Assembly (NCBI RefSeq): GCF_008933155.1
Contig: NZ_WBVP01000001.1
Coordinates: 62,001 to 126,000 of the forward strand
Reading direction: 5' to 3'
DNA length: 64,000 bases
From: Aliivibrio finisterrensis
GTDB taxonomy: Bacteria; Pseudomonadota; Gammaproteobacteria; Enterobacterales; Vibrionaceae
The translations under genes were made by a program, and so were the position numbers. Under the pieces are notes generated by a model that worked only from the letters and a program-made list of their open reading frames with translations, searched no databases and was not told where the DNA came from. Shown in pieces: positions 44,839 through 54,398 of the stretch (the stretch's first letter is position 1; every line of letters starts with the position of its first letter).

Positions 44839-45675
44839 TTATTTTTTAATTAATGGCATTAATTTCTTTAACTTGCTCATTTCTCGTTCAGCCAACTCTT
44901 GATAGCACGCATCTTTCAGTAACTGATGGCCTAGAGAAAACCATAACGCCCCCATAAAACAAACCCAAGGCGTCCACTTATTCACCGCTTGCTTCCATTT
45001 GTTTTCATCAAAACCTCGTAGCAGGCAATAACGGTGAATAACCTCATCAGCATCAAACTGATTAGCAATGATCATGGTTGCTAAGTCTTGGCTTGGATCT
45101 CCGATGGAAGCGTATTCCCAATCAATCAACCCATACCCTTTCTCTTTGACAATAATATTATAAGCGCCAATGTCGAAGTGGCATAAACAAGGAGTAAATA
45201 AAGGCCGTTCTTCCTCTTGAGAGAAGTAATCAACATAAACTTGCATTTCACTTGTTTGGTTTTCTGGTTCTAATGATGACCAATAACTCAAAATACGTGA
45301 TTTTAAGCTCATCACATCATTTTTAACTTCATCGTTAAACCCATCCAAAGCAAGTTGATGAACTGATACTAATAGTTCAACCCCAACGTCTTTGGCTTTA
45401 TCCAGCTCAATCACATCACCCTTAAACCATTCAACCAATAAACCCTCATCATTTGAGCCGTAAACATTGGGAGCAAAAGACACTGTTTGCAATGCTGTTA
45501 ATATGACTTGTTCTTTGTCTCTATTTGCCCCAAGTACTTTCGCTTGCTCAGATACTGGACGCCAGACAAAAGTACCTTCCTTCGCTTCAACTTTCAAACA
45601 GGCATTAGTTAATCCACCAGACAGTAACGATACTTTGTTAGTATTTAACCCAAAGCCATCAAAATTAATATCCAT
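44839..45675 (-). CDS. thiK: Aminoglycoside-phosphotransferase-fold kinase (ThiK-like)
   Basis: This 278-residue small-molecule kinase of the choline/APH fold has the catalytic motif LCHFDIGAYNIIV (about residues 162-174) and the metal-binding DWEYASIGDPSQDLA (about 184-198). The N-terminal SLLSGGLTNACLKVE is the nucleotide-binding loop. In E. coli thiamine kinase ThiK lies between lpoB and nagZ, in the same neighbourhood as ycfP and ndh, which supports this identity. Choline or another amino alcohol is possible. The gene is separated from ycfP by 128 bases and from the following gene by a dispersed repeat. Confidence 0.72.
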   Translation of the reverse strand: MDINFDGFGLNTNKVSLLSGGLTNACLKVEAKEGTFVWRPVSEQAKVLGANRDKEQVILTALQTVSFAPNVYGSNDEGLLVEWFKGDVIELDKAKDVGVELLVSVHQLALDGFNDEVKNDVMSLKSRILSYWSSLEPENQTSEMQVYVDYFSQEEERPLFTPCLCHFDIGAYNIIVKEKGYGLIDWEYASIGDPSQDLATMIIANQFDADEVIHRYCLLRGFDENKWKQAVNKWTPWVCFMGALWFSLGHQLLKDACYQELAEREMSKLKKLMPLIKK

Positions 45676-45883
45676 ATCTACTCCATAAATCTCGTAATAA
45701 CATAAGCTTATAAAAGTTTATCACAATTAACCAAGCGCTTTTATTCTGTCTCTAATTTGCATTAAAAATTGATTTTAAAATCTTAATAATTTTCGCTATT
45801 CAAACCTAATAAATTGGATTATTATCCGCGCCCTACGCGTCTCTTTAAGGCTAATAATACAGCGCCTTACCAGACGTACTTCT

Positions 45884-46048
45884 TATACCAATCACAGTAA
45901 GTAAGTGTTCAGAAATAGCGCAGGAAAAATGCTTGAGAACAAGGCGACATTTTTCGATAAGTAGTTATTCTACAATCAAAAATTTCAACGCAGTTATCGA
46001 GCATTTTAACCAGTTAGGATGAACAGTTATTTACTACGATTGGTATTA
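45884..46048. repeat. Dispersed 165-bp palindromic repeat, copy A
   Basis: The element has terminal inverted repeats ATACCAATC and GATTGGTAT and contains an internal pair AAAATGCTTG/CGAGCATTTT, plus TGTTCA/TGAACA, so the whole can fold into one long imperfect hairpin. It has the same length and layout as copy B at 52591-52755. There is no gene inside. It is probably a non-autonomous MITE-like element. Confidence 0.8.
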
Positions 46049-46116
46049 TATACCTTTCCAAATAAGCGGTTAATCAAACACTTAAAGTAGACTGGTGTTA
46101 TTTTGGATAGACTATA

Positions 46117-46860
46117 ATGTCCTCTAACGCTTTATATACTGATTTATCTGGCTATTACGATTTAATGTGTGCTGATATCGATTATCAAGAGCAAAGTAAC
46201 TTTGTTCGCCGTATACATCAAATCTTTGGTAATCAAGGAAGAGATTATCTAGATTTAGCGTGTGGTACAGGCCCACATGTTAAACATTTTATTAATTATG
46301 GATATCAAGCAAAAGGGTTAGACATAAACCAACCTATGCTTGATATTGCAAAACAGCGTAACCCTGAAGCTGAGTTTATTTTGCATGACATGAGTAACTT
46401 CAAGGTTGAAGAACCATTGGATTTAATCACCTGTTTTCTCTACTCGATTCACTACAATGCGAATATTGAAAAACTGTCAGAATGCATTGCAAGCGCTCAT
46501 GCAGCGTTAAAGCCAGAAGGCGTACTTTGCTTTAACTCTGTAGCAAGAAACAAGATCGACAATCGCTCATTTGTAAAACATCCGGCAGAGCACGAAGGCA
46601 GCCAATTTAGCTTCCAATCAGGCTGGAACTATTGTGGCGAAGGTGAGCAACAACACCTATTGTTAAAAATAGAAAAAACAACGGATGGCGTAACAGAGGT
46701 TTGGGACGACAAGCACCCTATGGTTGCGGTTGATTTTGAACAGCTGAACGCTTTGCTAGAACCGTACTTTGACGTTCATATGTTTGAGCATGATTATGAA
46801 AAAATCACACCATTAAATGATGGCTCAGGTAATGCCATTGTGGTTTGTGTGAAAAAATAA
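46117..46860 (+). CDS. Class I SAM-dependent methyltransferase
   Basis: This 247-residue cytoplasmic protein has the Rossmann methyltransferase fold. Motif I is DYLDLACGTGPHVKHF (about residues 43-58), motif II is AKGLDINQPMLDIA (about 65-78), and the acidic post-I segment is EFILHDMSNF. Aromatic and charged residues near the C-terminus (WNYCGEGEQQHLL) shape a substrate pocket, so the substrate is probably a small molecule; it is unknown. The gene stands alone on the plus strand between a dispersed repeat and a terminator, interrupting an otherwise minus-strand cluster. Confidence 0.85.
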   Translation: MSSNALYTDLSGYYDLMCADIDYQEQSNFVRRIHQIFGNQGRDYLDLACGTGPHVKHFINYGYQAKGLDINQPMLDIAKQRNPEAEFILHDMSNFKVEEPLDLITCFLYSIHYNANIEKLSECIASAHAALKPEGVLCFNSVARNKIDNRSFVKHPAEHEGSQFSFQSGWNYCGEGEQQHLLLKIEKTTDGVTEVWDDKHPMVAVDFEQLNALLEPYFDVHMFEHDYEKITPLNDGSGNAIVVCVKK

Positions 46861-46888
46861 CTTTAATACATATTATTACAATACAAAC

Positions 46889-46919
46889 AAAAAAATCCGC
46901 CCATTAAAGGCGGATTTTT
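46889..46919. terminator. Terminator between convergent genes
   Basis: AAAATCCGCC and GGCGGATTTT form a perfect 10-bp stem with A and T runs outside. Confidence 0.88.
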
Positions 46920-46960
46920 ATTTAACTCATCTTCAGAATAATCTTATCTCTGAGTACAGA

Positions 46961-47299
46961 TTATAGGTAGTTAGCATCAACCAATTCGCTAAGCTCTACT
47001 TTATTTACTTCAGGACGGCTATCTAACCAATTAGCCACAAGAAGTTGCTCGTCTGCTGTGGCTGAACGGTAACGCTCAGTTGAACAGATAAAGCCTTCAA
47101 ATAGCTCTAGACCACCGCCACCAAAACATAAGTCAATGCTGTTAATGTAATCAATGAAATCATCAACAAATGCATCGTATTGGTCAAAGTCTTTAAATTC
47201 AGTAGCACAGCTTACTTCAAAACCAAGAATCGCAAATTCACCTAAGTATAATTTCTTACGAATACGACGATTTTTGTTTTCTAACTTATTCAGTTTCAT
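46961..47299 (-). CDS. yggL: YggL family protein (50S-associated, DUF469)
   Basis: This 112-residue protein is of the YggL/DUF469 family, which has been reported to bind the 50S ribosomal subunit. It begins with a basic segment MKLNKLENKNRRIRKKLYLGEF, then an acidic middle FDQYDAFVDDFIDYINSIDLCFGGGG (about residues 39-64), and ends in ADEQLLVANWLDSRPEVNKVELSELVDANY. The Gly-rich FGGGG loop is typical. It stands alone between the methyltransferase and lpoB. Confidence 0.9.
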   Translation of the reverse strand: MKLNKLENKNRRIRKKLYLGEFAILGFEVSCATEFKDFDQYDAFVDDFIDYINSIDLCFGGGGLELFEGFICSTERYRSATADEQLLVANWLDSRPEVNKVELSELVDANYL

Positions 47300-47394
47300 G
47301 ACATTTCTCTCTTTGATTTATCTACTACCTTTATACTCCTTTAGTCAGGTTTACCCAAGCTTTGATTGCAAGAAATTAATAAGTTTATACAAAC

Positions 47395-47432
47395 AAAAAA
47401 GCCAGAGCAGTCACCTACTCTGGCTTTCTTTA
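47395..47432 (-). terminator. Terminator of the lpoB operon
   Basis: AAAGCCAGAG and CTCTGGCTTT form a perfect 10-bp stem just past the lpoB stop, with flanking A and T runs. Confidence 0.85.
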
Positions 47433-47454
47433 GCTATCAATTAACGTTGGGTAA

Positions 47455-48045
47455 TTACCAACCTAATAAGCTTTTCTCTTGTTGTTTACGGATCTCAGTT
47501 TCATCAGCCCACTCGATAAGGCCAGTTTCTAGATCCATTAAACGCATTGTCATTTTGTAGTATACGTCTTTGTCGCTACCTGCATTTTTCACGATGCTAG
47601 AAAGGTTGCCATAAAGCATGTATTGAGCGCCAACCATTTTACCGAACTGAATCGCTGTATTTTGGTTTACTAACTCATCGTTGTTTTGGAAGTTAAGTTG
47701 TGAACGTACCGCTTCTACACGATCCATATCAACGAAACGGAACTTACCAGAATTAAGTAGCTTAGTACTGATTGAATCCGTTACTGATTCAGTATCAATA
47801 TGCTCGCTTGTTTTGTTTTTAATGCTCTCAACAAAAACAATTGGACGATTACCTTGAGTAATTTGAGCAACAGCACCAGAAGACAACATGCTTTCTGTCA
47901 TTTCACCCGCAATCTTTTGTAGATCCGTTGAGCCAAAGTCTACCGTTGTTGTTTCAACCGCTTGTGCATCACCGTAACTTACTTTATTAGAACAACCACC
48001 GAGTAATACAGCCAAGCCTAATAATGCAACAACACTTTTTTTCAT
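47455..48045 (-). CDS. lpoB: LpoB outer-membrane lipoprotein, PBP1b activator
   Basis: This outer-membrane lipoprotein activates penicillin-binding protein 1b. The 196-residue chain has a lipobox LLGGC (Cys near residue 18) and then a short mature N-terminus. The globular domain includes VFVESIKNKTSEHIDTESVTD, LLNSGKFRFVDMDRVEAVRSQ and YGNLSSIV, characteristic of LpoB/DUF3897. The N-terminal disordered spacer is much shorter than in E. coli LpoB, as usual in vibrios. It is downstream of ycfL in the same operon and ends at a terminator. The identification is by fold and by operon position. Confidence 0.9.
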   Translation of the reverse strand: MKKSVVALLGLAVLLGGCSNKVSYGDAQAVETTTVDFGSTDLQKIAGEMTESMLSSGAVAQITQGNRPIVFVESIKNKTSEHIDTESVTDSISTKLLNSGKFRFVDMDRVEAVRSQLNFQNNDELVNQNTAIQFGKMVGAQYMLYGNLSSIVKNAGSDKDVYYKMTMRLMDLETGLIEWADETEIRKQQEKSLLGW

Positions 48046-48090
48046 TTTATTTACCTCTAGTAAGTGGTTTCTATCTTAAATTATAGAAGG

Positions 48091-48480
48091 TTATTCTAAT
48101 GTACGAATTTGAACACGGAATTGAGTTGCTTCAGGCTTTATAGCCACACCTTGAATGCTCATTGTATCTAAACCACGAACAATAAAAGTACGCCAAGGTG
48201 AATCAGAACCATTCACTTCTAGCCCTTGAGCATCATACCAATAAAAACGGTACTGAAGTTGTTGATCCCCTGAGAATTTACTTGTAACTGACACAATACC
48301 TCGAACCAAGCCATTATTGTCTTGGGTACTTATCTGTTCAACCGATAAACGATGCCCAAGTACATTATCACCAAACAATACTTTCTGAGTACTGCTGTCT
48401 ACGCTAATACCCGCGGTTTGACTTGAACTACACGCTGCGAGTGCCAATGGTAGTAACAATACGATAAGCCATTTCTTCAT
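48091..48480 (-). CDS. ycfL: YcfL family lipoprotein (DUF1425)
   Basis: This 129-residue lipoprotein has a signal peptide with lipobox ALAAC (Cys near residue 17), then a beta-rich DUF1425 domain with GLVRGIVSVTSKFSGDQQLQYRFYWYDAQGLEV (about residues 57-89). Its start overlaps the stop of the upstream gene by one base (TAATG), a sign of translational coupling. The order ycfL-lpoB is conserved in enterobacteria. Function in cell-wall synthesis is inferred from the neighbouring LpoB. Confidence 0.9.
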   Translation of the reverse strand: MKKWLIVLLLPLALAACSSSQTAGISVDSSTQKVLFGDNVLGHRLSVEQISTQDNNGLVRGIVSVTSKFSGDQQLQYRFYWYDAQGLEVNGSDSPWRTFIVRGLDTMSIQGVAIKPEATQFRVQIRTLE

Positions 48481-49877
48481 TATATTTCTCCTAACTGTTT
48501 ATGCCACCATGTGACCGCTTTTCCTTGCCTAGAGACCCAAACTACCACGGTATGACCATCTTTTACTGTAAAGTTTAGTTCATTCCCTAAATATTGAATT
48601 TGATTCTCACCAGACTCAATCTTTTTACTCGTTACACTAATCACACCCGGTAATGTTTGCCAACTACGCGTATCTGGCTGCTCTGTCAGTGAGTTAAAAA
48701 TAGTTAACACTGCATTAGCGAGCTCTTCCTCTTTGGTGTTTCTTGATGTTTTTCGTAGTTCATCTTTTGCAACAACACGTAAAGCCTGTCGAATAACCAT
48801 TGCAGGAATACGCTCATTCAGATCATTGCGAGCCATCAAGGTAACGTCAGTGATAGGATCTGAATTTAACGCTTTATCATTCACTTTAAGTGGCGTGAAA
48901 ACTTCACGGTTTGTCGTTTTATAATAAGGCAAAGCTAGATTGTATTGAACAAAGTTGCCTTGGCTATCCCACATTGGTAATCGTAATCGCCAGTCTGAAA
49001 GCTGTGGCAAAATACCTTGTTCATCAATAATAATGACACGGCTATCCGTTCGACTAGGAACCTGATATTCACCATACTTCTGCTCTAGCATTCGAATATC
49101 ATTTCGCATACCAAGACGTCGAGCGAGACGCTGCACAGATTCAATAACCGTCTTATTATTTGGTGCAACGGCTAAGGCTCTTTTATAGTCGATATACGCA
49201 TCGCTATAATTACGGTTCGTTTCATATAACAAACCAGAGTAGTAGAACAAATAGCCATTTTGCACCGCTGCCAGCTTATCACCCACATCAGGATAATTAG
49301 CTAAAATCGCGCCGACATTCGCATCTACACCTTGTTTTTTTGCTTCTTTCTCTGCAGAACGTAAGTCTTTCTCACGATCTCTTTTGGCTTGTTCCTGAAT
49401 ATAGTTTGCCTTACGAACTTCAACTAAAGCGCCGTCTAAATCATTATTCTTTAAATAATTCAGTGAAAGGTACAAATGCAAATAACCGAGCTCATAATCC
49501 GCCGGTTTATAGTCAATTAAATTATCATTCGTTACCAGCGAACCAACTTGATTCGCCGAATCTGAAACAGAGATAACCGCTTGATCGCTTTGTACTCTTG
49601 CCGCCTGCTCTGCGGTTTCAAAATCAGATTTACTGACCGTGTAGTGCTCACTGAGTAAAGCCACTCGCCCACGTTCTAAGTTATCGAGAATAGGACCGCC
49701 GATTTCAATAGGCTCTTCACTATAAGCAAGTTTAGAGTCACCATTTTTAACTAGCTGATAAGTGTCATCCGTTTGTGCCGAGTAGTGGCTAAACAAATTA
49801 CCGACAGACAGATTCGCACACCCTGTTATTAGCAGAGTAAAAGACAATACAATGGTTTTTTTTAATATCGATATCAT
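48480..49877 (-). CDS. COG3014-family lipoprotein
   Basis: This 465-residue protein has a signal peptide with lipobox LITGC (Cys near residue 19), so it is expected as a lipid-anchored envelope protein. The middle contains a TPR-like helical part (DGALVEVRKANYIQEQAKRDREKDLRSAEKEAKKQ, about residues 152-186; YSDAYIDYKRALAVAPNNKTVIE, about 225-247). The C-terminal part is beta-rich (RNDLNERIPAMVIRQALRVVAKDELRK, VVWVSRQGKAVTWW). It belongs to the COG3014 family that accompanies ycfL and lpoB in vibrios; no function is established. It overlaps ycfL by one base and is preceded by hinT. Confidence 0.85.
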   Translation of the reverse strand: MISILKKTIVLSFTLLITGCANLSVGNLFSHYSAQTDDTYQLVKNGDSKLAYSEEPIEIGGPILDNLERGRVALLSEHYTVSKSDFETAEQAARVQSDQAVISVSDSANQVGSLVTNDNLIDYKPADYELGYLHLYLSLNYLKNNDLDGALVEVRKANYIQEQAKRDREKDLRSAEKEAKKQGVDANVGAILANYPDVGDKLAAVQNGYLFYYSGLLYETNRNYSDAYIDYKRALAVAPNNKTVIESVQRLARRLGMRNDIRMLEQKYGEYQVPSRTDSRVIIIDEQGILPQLSDWRLRLPMWDSQGNFVQYNLALPYYKTTNREVFTPLKVNDKALNSDPITDVTLMARNDLNERIPAMVIRQALRVVAKDELRKTSRNTKEEELANAVLTIFNSLTEQPDTRSWQTLPGVISVTSKKIESGENQIQYLGNELNFTVKDGHTVVVWVSRQGKAVTWWHKQLGEI

Positions 49878-49899
49878 TAAAATAGAATGCTCTTGATTA

Positions 49900-49932
49900 A
49901 AAAGTAAGGCCCCAACTATCGGAGCCTTATAT
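49900..49932 (-). terminator. Hairpin between hinT and the COG3014 gene
   Basis: AAGGC-CC and GG-GCCTT pair, with a T-rich tract on the minus strand. It lies just past the hinT stop, so it probably ends hinT or partly attenuates the following genes. Confidence 0.6.
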
Positions 49933-49942
49933 TAGCGATCTA

Positions 49943-50293
49943 TTAGCTTAATAGCATTGGACCTAATGGACGTCCGCCCACAAGGTGCATATGAATATGG
50001 TATACCTCTTGGCCACCATGAGGATTACAGTTAACAATTAAACGGTAACCATCTTTGGCAATACCCTCTTCAATCGCAATTTTCTTAGCTACAGTAAATA
50101 AACGTCCCATAACTAGTTCATCTTCAGCTTCTACGTCATTTGTTGTCGGGATCAGCTTATTAGGAATAATCAATACGTGGCTCGGTGCACGCGGGTTAAT
50201 GTCACGAAACGCAGTAACTAAATCGTCTTGATAAACCACATCCGCCGGGATCTCTTTGCGAATAATTTTACTAAAAATCGTTTCTTCAGCCAT
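49943..50293 (-). CDS. hinT: HinT purine nucleoside phosphoramidase
   Basis: This HIT-family hydrolase cleaves AMP-lysine and other phosphoramidates in the cytoplasm. The 116-residue protein has the start [21 protein letters not shown], the nucleotide-binding [11 protein letters not shown] (about residues 42-52) and the histidine triad HIHMHLVGG near the C-terminus. I use the ATG at 50293; a longer frame adds seven codons that do not belong to the family. In E. coli hinT precedes ycfL-lpoB in the same order as here. It is separated from the COG3014 gene by a hairpin. Confidence 0.95.
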   Translation of the reverse strand: MAEETIFSKIIRKEIPADVVYQDDLVTAFRDINPRAPSHVLIIPNKLIPTTNDVEAEDELVMGRLFTVAKKIAIEEGIAKDGYRLIVNCNPHGGQEVYHIHMHLVGGRPLGPMLLS

Positions 50294-50596
50294 GAATCTT
50301 CTCCAATAAAACACAGTTTTTTATTTACTATATAGCTCTAGTATGCGTCACAATTTTCTCGAAAACAATCACTTGAATCATAAGTTCAGCACAAATAATA
50401 TCTTAATACATAAAAACCTATCTAAAATTTGAGAGTCACCTCTCGCTGCGAATTGTCGATTTTATAGATATCGTCACAATTAGCGATATTAAATAATCAT
50501 ACTATCAATAATGCTGTCATCATATTAAGACAGAGTCTCACAACTGAGGCCTAAGTGTTACATTTAATACAATTATTATATTAAGAGAGATAGAAC
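50294..50596. other. Intergenic region, 303 bases
   Basis: This lies between the divergent hinT and chemoreceptor genes. It is A/T-rich; no gene, RNA or clear repeat was seen. GAGAGA before 50597 is the receptor ribosome site. Confidence 0.5.
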
Positions 50597-52588
50597 ATGA
50601 ACAGTTCGGTAGTACGTCGAATGTATGCAGGCTTTTCACTGATTGTGGTCCTGTTTATAATGACGGTTATACTAATGCTCAACGGAACGAGCAATATTCA
50701 CACTCAAATGAAAACCGTTTCTTCTGAATCATTACCTTTAGTCAGTTTATCTAACGAAACGAGTGTCGCCCTTCTTGCTGCAGATAAATCATTCAAGGAC
50801 TTTTTAACGACACGTGATCCTTCTCAAATGCAACAATCAAGAGAACAGTTCACTTCAGCCGAAGACACTTTTAACTCAACCTTTAAGCGCTTAACAACGG
50901 TAGCAGAACAAAAAAATACCGGCACTCAGCAACGAACAAAACTCACTGCTATTCAACAAGCGTATTTCACCGAAGCTAGAGTAGCTATGAACAACTACCA
51001 AGCTTTATTACTTGCTGAAGATGAAAAACAGAAAGCAATCCGTAACTTCCAACGCCTTTTTTCTGAATTAAGTGTTCGCATGAAGGAATACGTTAACGAC
51101 CAAGAAAGCATTGCTGTAAAAGTGATGGCAAAAAGTTACTTTGTTAAACTCGAAGATGCCGAATTAATCACCTCTGACGCACTAGCAAGTAACGATATTG
51201 AATTTGTAAAAAAAGCCGTTAACCAAAACAAAAAAGCCGTTACCCATTTAAACTACGCGTATCGTGGTTTAGCCAATCAATTACCGCAATTAAAAGAAAC
51301 CTTTGATAAATCTGTTAATCAATTTAGTAATGAAGTCGGTAAAAAAGAAGGTATCCTAAATACACACTTTGCTTACCTAAATGCTACCGATACCCTTTAC
51401 AGTAATATCTCTAATCTGGCTCACCAAATTGATAGCGCACTTGTTTTGTTAACCTCATTTAATGAATTAGCAAATCAAGACCTACAGCAATCACTGCAAG
51501 TTGCAGAAGATATCTACCAACAAAGCGTATATAAAGCGATTGTATTAGGAGTTGTGGTTTCATTGCTTGCGACCTTTATTGGTTATCACCTTGCGTCATC
51601 AGTTCGTACACCATTAAAGAATATGCTTCTGATTTTAGAGTCTCTGACTTCTGGTGATATGACTCAACGAATTGTAACCAAACACAATACTGAGTTCAGT
51701 CAAGTTTCTCGTCACATTAATACACTGGCTGATAATCTACAAAAAGTACTACTGCAACTCAGTGGTGCCTCAGACGAATTGACCGAGGTTGCTCAAAACA
51801 ACAGCTCAACGGCTGAAAGAGCAAAACAACAACTGCTAAATCAACGCGAACAAACCACTAGCGTCGCCGCGGCGATGACTCAAATGGAACACTCAGTTGT
51901 TGAAGTTGCCTCAAGCTCAGAAAGCTCCCTACTTAAAGTACAAGAAGTAGAAGCCGCTTCAGAGCATGGTCAACAAGTGATGCAAAGCAATTTGCAAACC
52001 ATTGAACAGCTATCAAGCCGCCTTGATGAATCAGTACAAGCCGTAGGTAATTTACAAAAAGTCAGCGGGGAAATTGGTTCTATTCTCGATGTGATCAATA
52101 ACATTGCAGAGCAAACTAACTTACTTGCACTGAACGCCGCGATTGAAGCTGCGCGCGCAGGTGAGCAAGGACGTGGCTTTGCCGTAGTCGCCGATGAAGT
52201 TCGTATTCTTGCTCAACGTACTGCAAAATCAACCTCTGAAATTGAAGTCATGATTGCCAACCTTCAATCCAGCTCTAAAACCACCACCACCGTGATTGAA
52301 AGCTGTGTAGTCGACATGCAGCAGAGTGTTACTCAAACAAACGAAGCCAATAATGCAATGGTAATGATCCAAAGCTTGATTGATGAGATAAGCCACATGA
52401 GTAATCACATTTCTCAAGCGGCTAACGAGCAAAGTGCAACCACAACTGAAATTGCACGCAGTCTTGAAGACATTAGCCACATTGCAGAAGAGAACCAAAC
52501 CGCAATGAATGATATTGCCAATGTCAGCTCAACATTGAATGAGTTGGCACACCAACAAAGTGATATCGTGCATCAGTTTAAGGTTTAG
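50597..52588 (+). CDS. Methyl-accepting chemotaxis receptor
   Basis: This is an inner-membrane chemoreceptor, 663 residues. A first membrane helix (about 10-28) is followed by a large, mostly helical periplasmic sensor (about 30-310), a second membrane helix (about 311-332), a HAMP domain, and a cytoplasmic signalling domain. The hairpin tip [20 protein letters not shown] (about 505-524), followed by [12 protein letters not shown], is characteristic. The sensor is a long helical bundle with no recognisable named ligand domain, so the ligand is unknown. It stands alone upstream of a dispersed repeat. No CheW-binding C-terminal pentapeptide (NWETF type) is present, so methylation relies on other receptors. 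Confidence 0.93.
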   Translation: MNSSVVRRMYAGFSLIVVLFIMTVILMLNGTSNIHTQMKTVSSESLPLVSLSNETSVALLAADKSFKDFLTTRDPSQMQQSREQFTSAEDTFNSTFKRLTTVAEQKNTGTQQRTKLTAIQQAYFTEARVAMNNYQALLLAEDEKQKAIRNFQRLFSELSVRMKEYVNDQESIAVKVMAKSYFVKLEDAELITSDALASNDIEFVKKAVNQNKKAVTHLNYAYRGLANQLPQLKETFDKSVNQFSNEVGKKEGILNTHFAYLNATDTLYSNISNLAHQIDSALVLLTSFNELANQDLQQSLQVAEDIYQQSVYKAIVLGVVVSLLATFIGYHLASSVRTPLKNMLLILESLTSGDMTQRIVTKHNTEFSQVSRHINTLADNLQKVLLQLSGASDELTEVAQNNSSTAERAKQQLLNQREQTTSVAAAMTQMEHSVVEVASSSESSLLKVQEVEAASEHGQQVMQSNLQTIEQLSSRLDESVQAVGNLQKVSGEIGSILDVINNIAEQTNLLALNAAIEAARAGEQGRGFAVVADEVRILAQRTAKSTSEIEVMIANLQSSSKTTTTVIESCVVDMQQSVTQTNEANNAMVMIQSLIDEISHMSNHISQAANEQSATTTEIARSLEDISHIAEENQTAMNDIANVSSTLNELAHQQSDIVHQFKV

Positions 52589-52590
52589 CT

Positions 52591-52755
52591 TATACCATTC
52601 TGGATAAGTAGTTGTTCAGATAATTGCGTAGGAAAAATCGATTAGAGCAAGGCATAAATTACAGTAACTAGTGGGTCTAATTACAAAATTTATAACGCAG
52701 ATATAATCAATTTTAACAAGCAAGAATGATCAAATACTTATGTAGATTGGTATTA
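52591..52755. repeat. Dispersed 165-bp palindromic repeat, copy B
   Basis: This copy begins TATACCATTC, two bases after the receptor stop, and ends GATTGGTATTA. Its internal pair AAAATCGATTA/TAATCAATTTT differs in sequence from copy A at 45884 but still pairs. Shared motifs are GTTCAGA, AGGAAAAAT, CAAGGC, AACGCAG and ATTTTAAC. It is non-coding. Confidence 0.8.
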
Positions 52756-52787
52756 GTTAGTTAAGCAAATAACTAAGCGACAAAAAC

Positions 52788-52818
52788 AAAAAAGGTGGAT
52801 TCGTTATCCACCTTTTTT
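52788..52818. terminator. Terminator between receptor and amylase genes
   Basis: AAAAGGTGGAT and ATCCACCTTTT form a perfect 11-bp stem with A and T runs; usable in both directions. Confidence 0.88.
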
Positions 52819-52852
52819 ATGTCTGCTTATTAAGGCTCTAATCTAGCAATAG

Positions 52853-54235
52853 CTAACGTGAAAATAACAGATACGAGTTTGCAGGAATAAAGAATCGAAG
52901 ATTTCCCTGTTGAGGTGCGTAATAGTTGTGCGAGGTTCTTTCTAACCACACCACATCCGATTTTACCGCCATATTCACTTCAATATTATGGGCAGATTTA
53001 TTGATTGCCACGATGCCACTTTCCCCTCTTTCGAAGATCAAATGATCATCACTTGCAGCGACGTGTTTTTGTGGCTCACCATACATATCATGATGAAAAG
53101 CAATCAGCGTTGCCATGCGTTCAGAATACCACTCATCTTTCCATCTTGGCTCACCTGCGCCATTTTTTATGCCACTGACATCAAGCTCAGAATAAATCAG
53201 AGCAATACCACCATCACGGCCAAACAAATACGCATGCGCAAGCCACTCATTTGCTTCACTCATCACAAGCGACTGAAACACTTGGTTATTTGGAATATCA
53301 TGAGTGGTCGCAAAAGTAATCGCGCGCAGTGGAGACATTGCCATCCCATAAATATACGGGTCAATTAAGCTTGTAAAAGAGGCGTCTTTTTCTAGTGCTT
53401 GATAAAGGGTATTAAACAAAGGAAAGTCATAAGCGCCTAACTTTGTTTCTTTTAGGTATGGATTTAAAAAGGTTTCATACTCTTCTTTGGTTGCACCACC
53501 ATCAGTAATGATCTCACCAAAAATATGAATATCATGAGTGATCTCATCATCCCACACTTTGCTAAGATGCTCTAAACTCATGTGCTTAGCGGCATCAATA
53601 CGAAAGCCTTTCACACCAATCTGTTTTAGCGCCTTTAGGTATGAACGTTGTTGCTCAATAACATGAGCATTATCTGCTAACGTTGGTAAACCTGGGTCAT
53701 GAGGCCCACCTGAGATTCGGCCGTTCTGCACTTCCCATTTGTCATTCCAATTCTCAATCCCAAAGGCTTCGACAAAGTCAGATTCAGTAAATAGCGGTTC
53801 TGATAAATCACCAAACAGTTTTAACGCTTCATACTTCTCAGGGTTACGAGCGTAATCCTCTCTGTCCCATTGATTTGGGTATTCAAGATCCGCCCTAATA
53901 TCCGATTCATTGGCCATGTGATTAAACACCACATCAGCGTAAACCCAGATGCTTAGTTCAGCTAATCGCTCAACCATGCGTTTAAAATCAAGCGTGTTAC
54001 CAAGAGGATTATCAATCAGGCGGTAATCTTGTGGTTGATATCTCTGCCACCACTTTGAACCAGAGGGTAAGCGTAATGATTTCATTGCAGGCGACACCAA
54101 TACTGAGCGATACCCTAAACTGGCAATCAATTCGGCTTGCTCTGTGATGTAGTCATAATTCCAATCAAAAGCATGTAGGATGACATTACTCATCGCAGGA
54201 ACTTCAACTGAATGCCATTGTGTTTGCTGATCCAT
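52853..54235 (-). CDS. GH13 alpha-amylase family hydrolase, cytoplasmic
   Basis: This 460-residue protein is a glycoside hydrolase of the GH13 (alpha-amylase) clan. The four conserved regions are seen: VYADVVFNHM (region I, about 97-106), GFRIDAAKH with the nucleophile Asp (region II, about 214-222), HIFGEI with the acid/base Glu (region III, about 237-242) and TTHDIPNN (region IV, about 312-319). There is no signal peptide, so it should act inside the cell on maltodextrins or glycogen. The C-terminal domain (from about 400) is beta-rich. Precise specificity is unknown. It stands alone and ends at a terminator. Confidence 0.9.
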   Translation of the reverse strand: MDQQTQWHSVEVPAMSNVILHAFDWNYDYITEQAELIASLGYRSVLVSPAMKSLRLPSGSKWWQRYQPQDYRLIDNPLGNTLDFKRMVERLAELSIWVYADVVFNHMANESDIRADLEYPNQWDREDYARNPEKYEALKLFGDLSEPLFTESDFVEAFGIENWNDKWEVQNGRISGGPHDPGLPTLADNAHVIEQQRSYLKALKQIGVKGFRIDAAKHMSLEHLSKVWDDEITHDIHIFGEIITDGGATKEEYETFLNPYLKETKLGAYDFPLFNTLYQALEKDASFTSLIDPYIYGMAMSPLRAITFATTHDIPNNQVFQSLVMSEANEWLAHAYLFGRDGGIALIYSELDVSGIKNGAGEPRWKDEWYSERMATLIAFHHDMYGEPQKHVAASDDHLIFERGESGIVAINKSAHNIEVNMAVKSDVVWLERTSHNYYAPQQGNLRFFIPANSYLLFSR

Positions 54236-54398
54236 TATTTTTTATCCATTACATAACATCATTCAATTATAAAAAGTTCCCATCTGCCTTCCCTCCTCCC
54301 TAACTCTATAAAATCCAGTAGGAGATCTAAGGCGTAGACGAGGAGTATAAGCAGTACTTCATAACGATACCGTCACAAACACCAACAATTAACTTATT

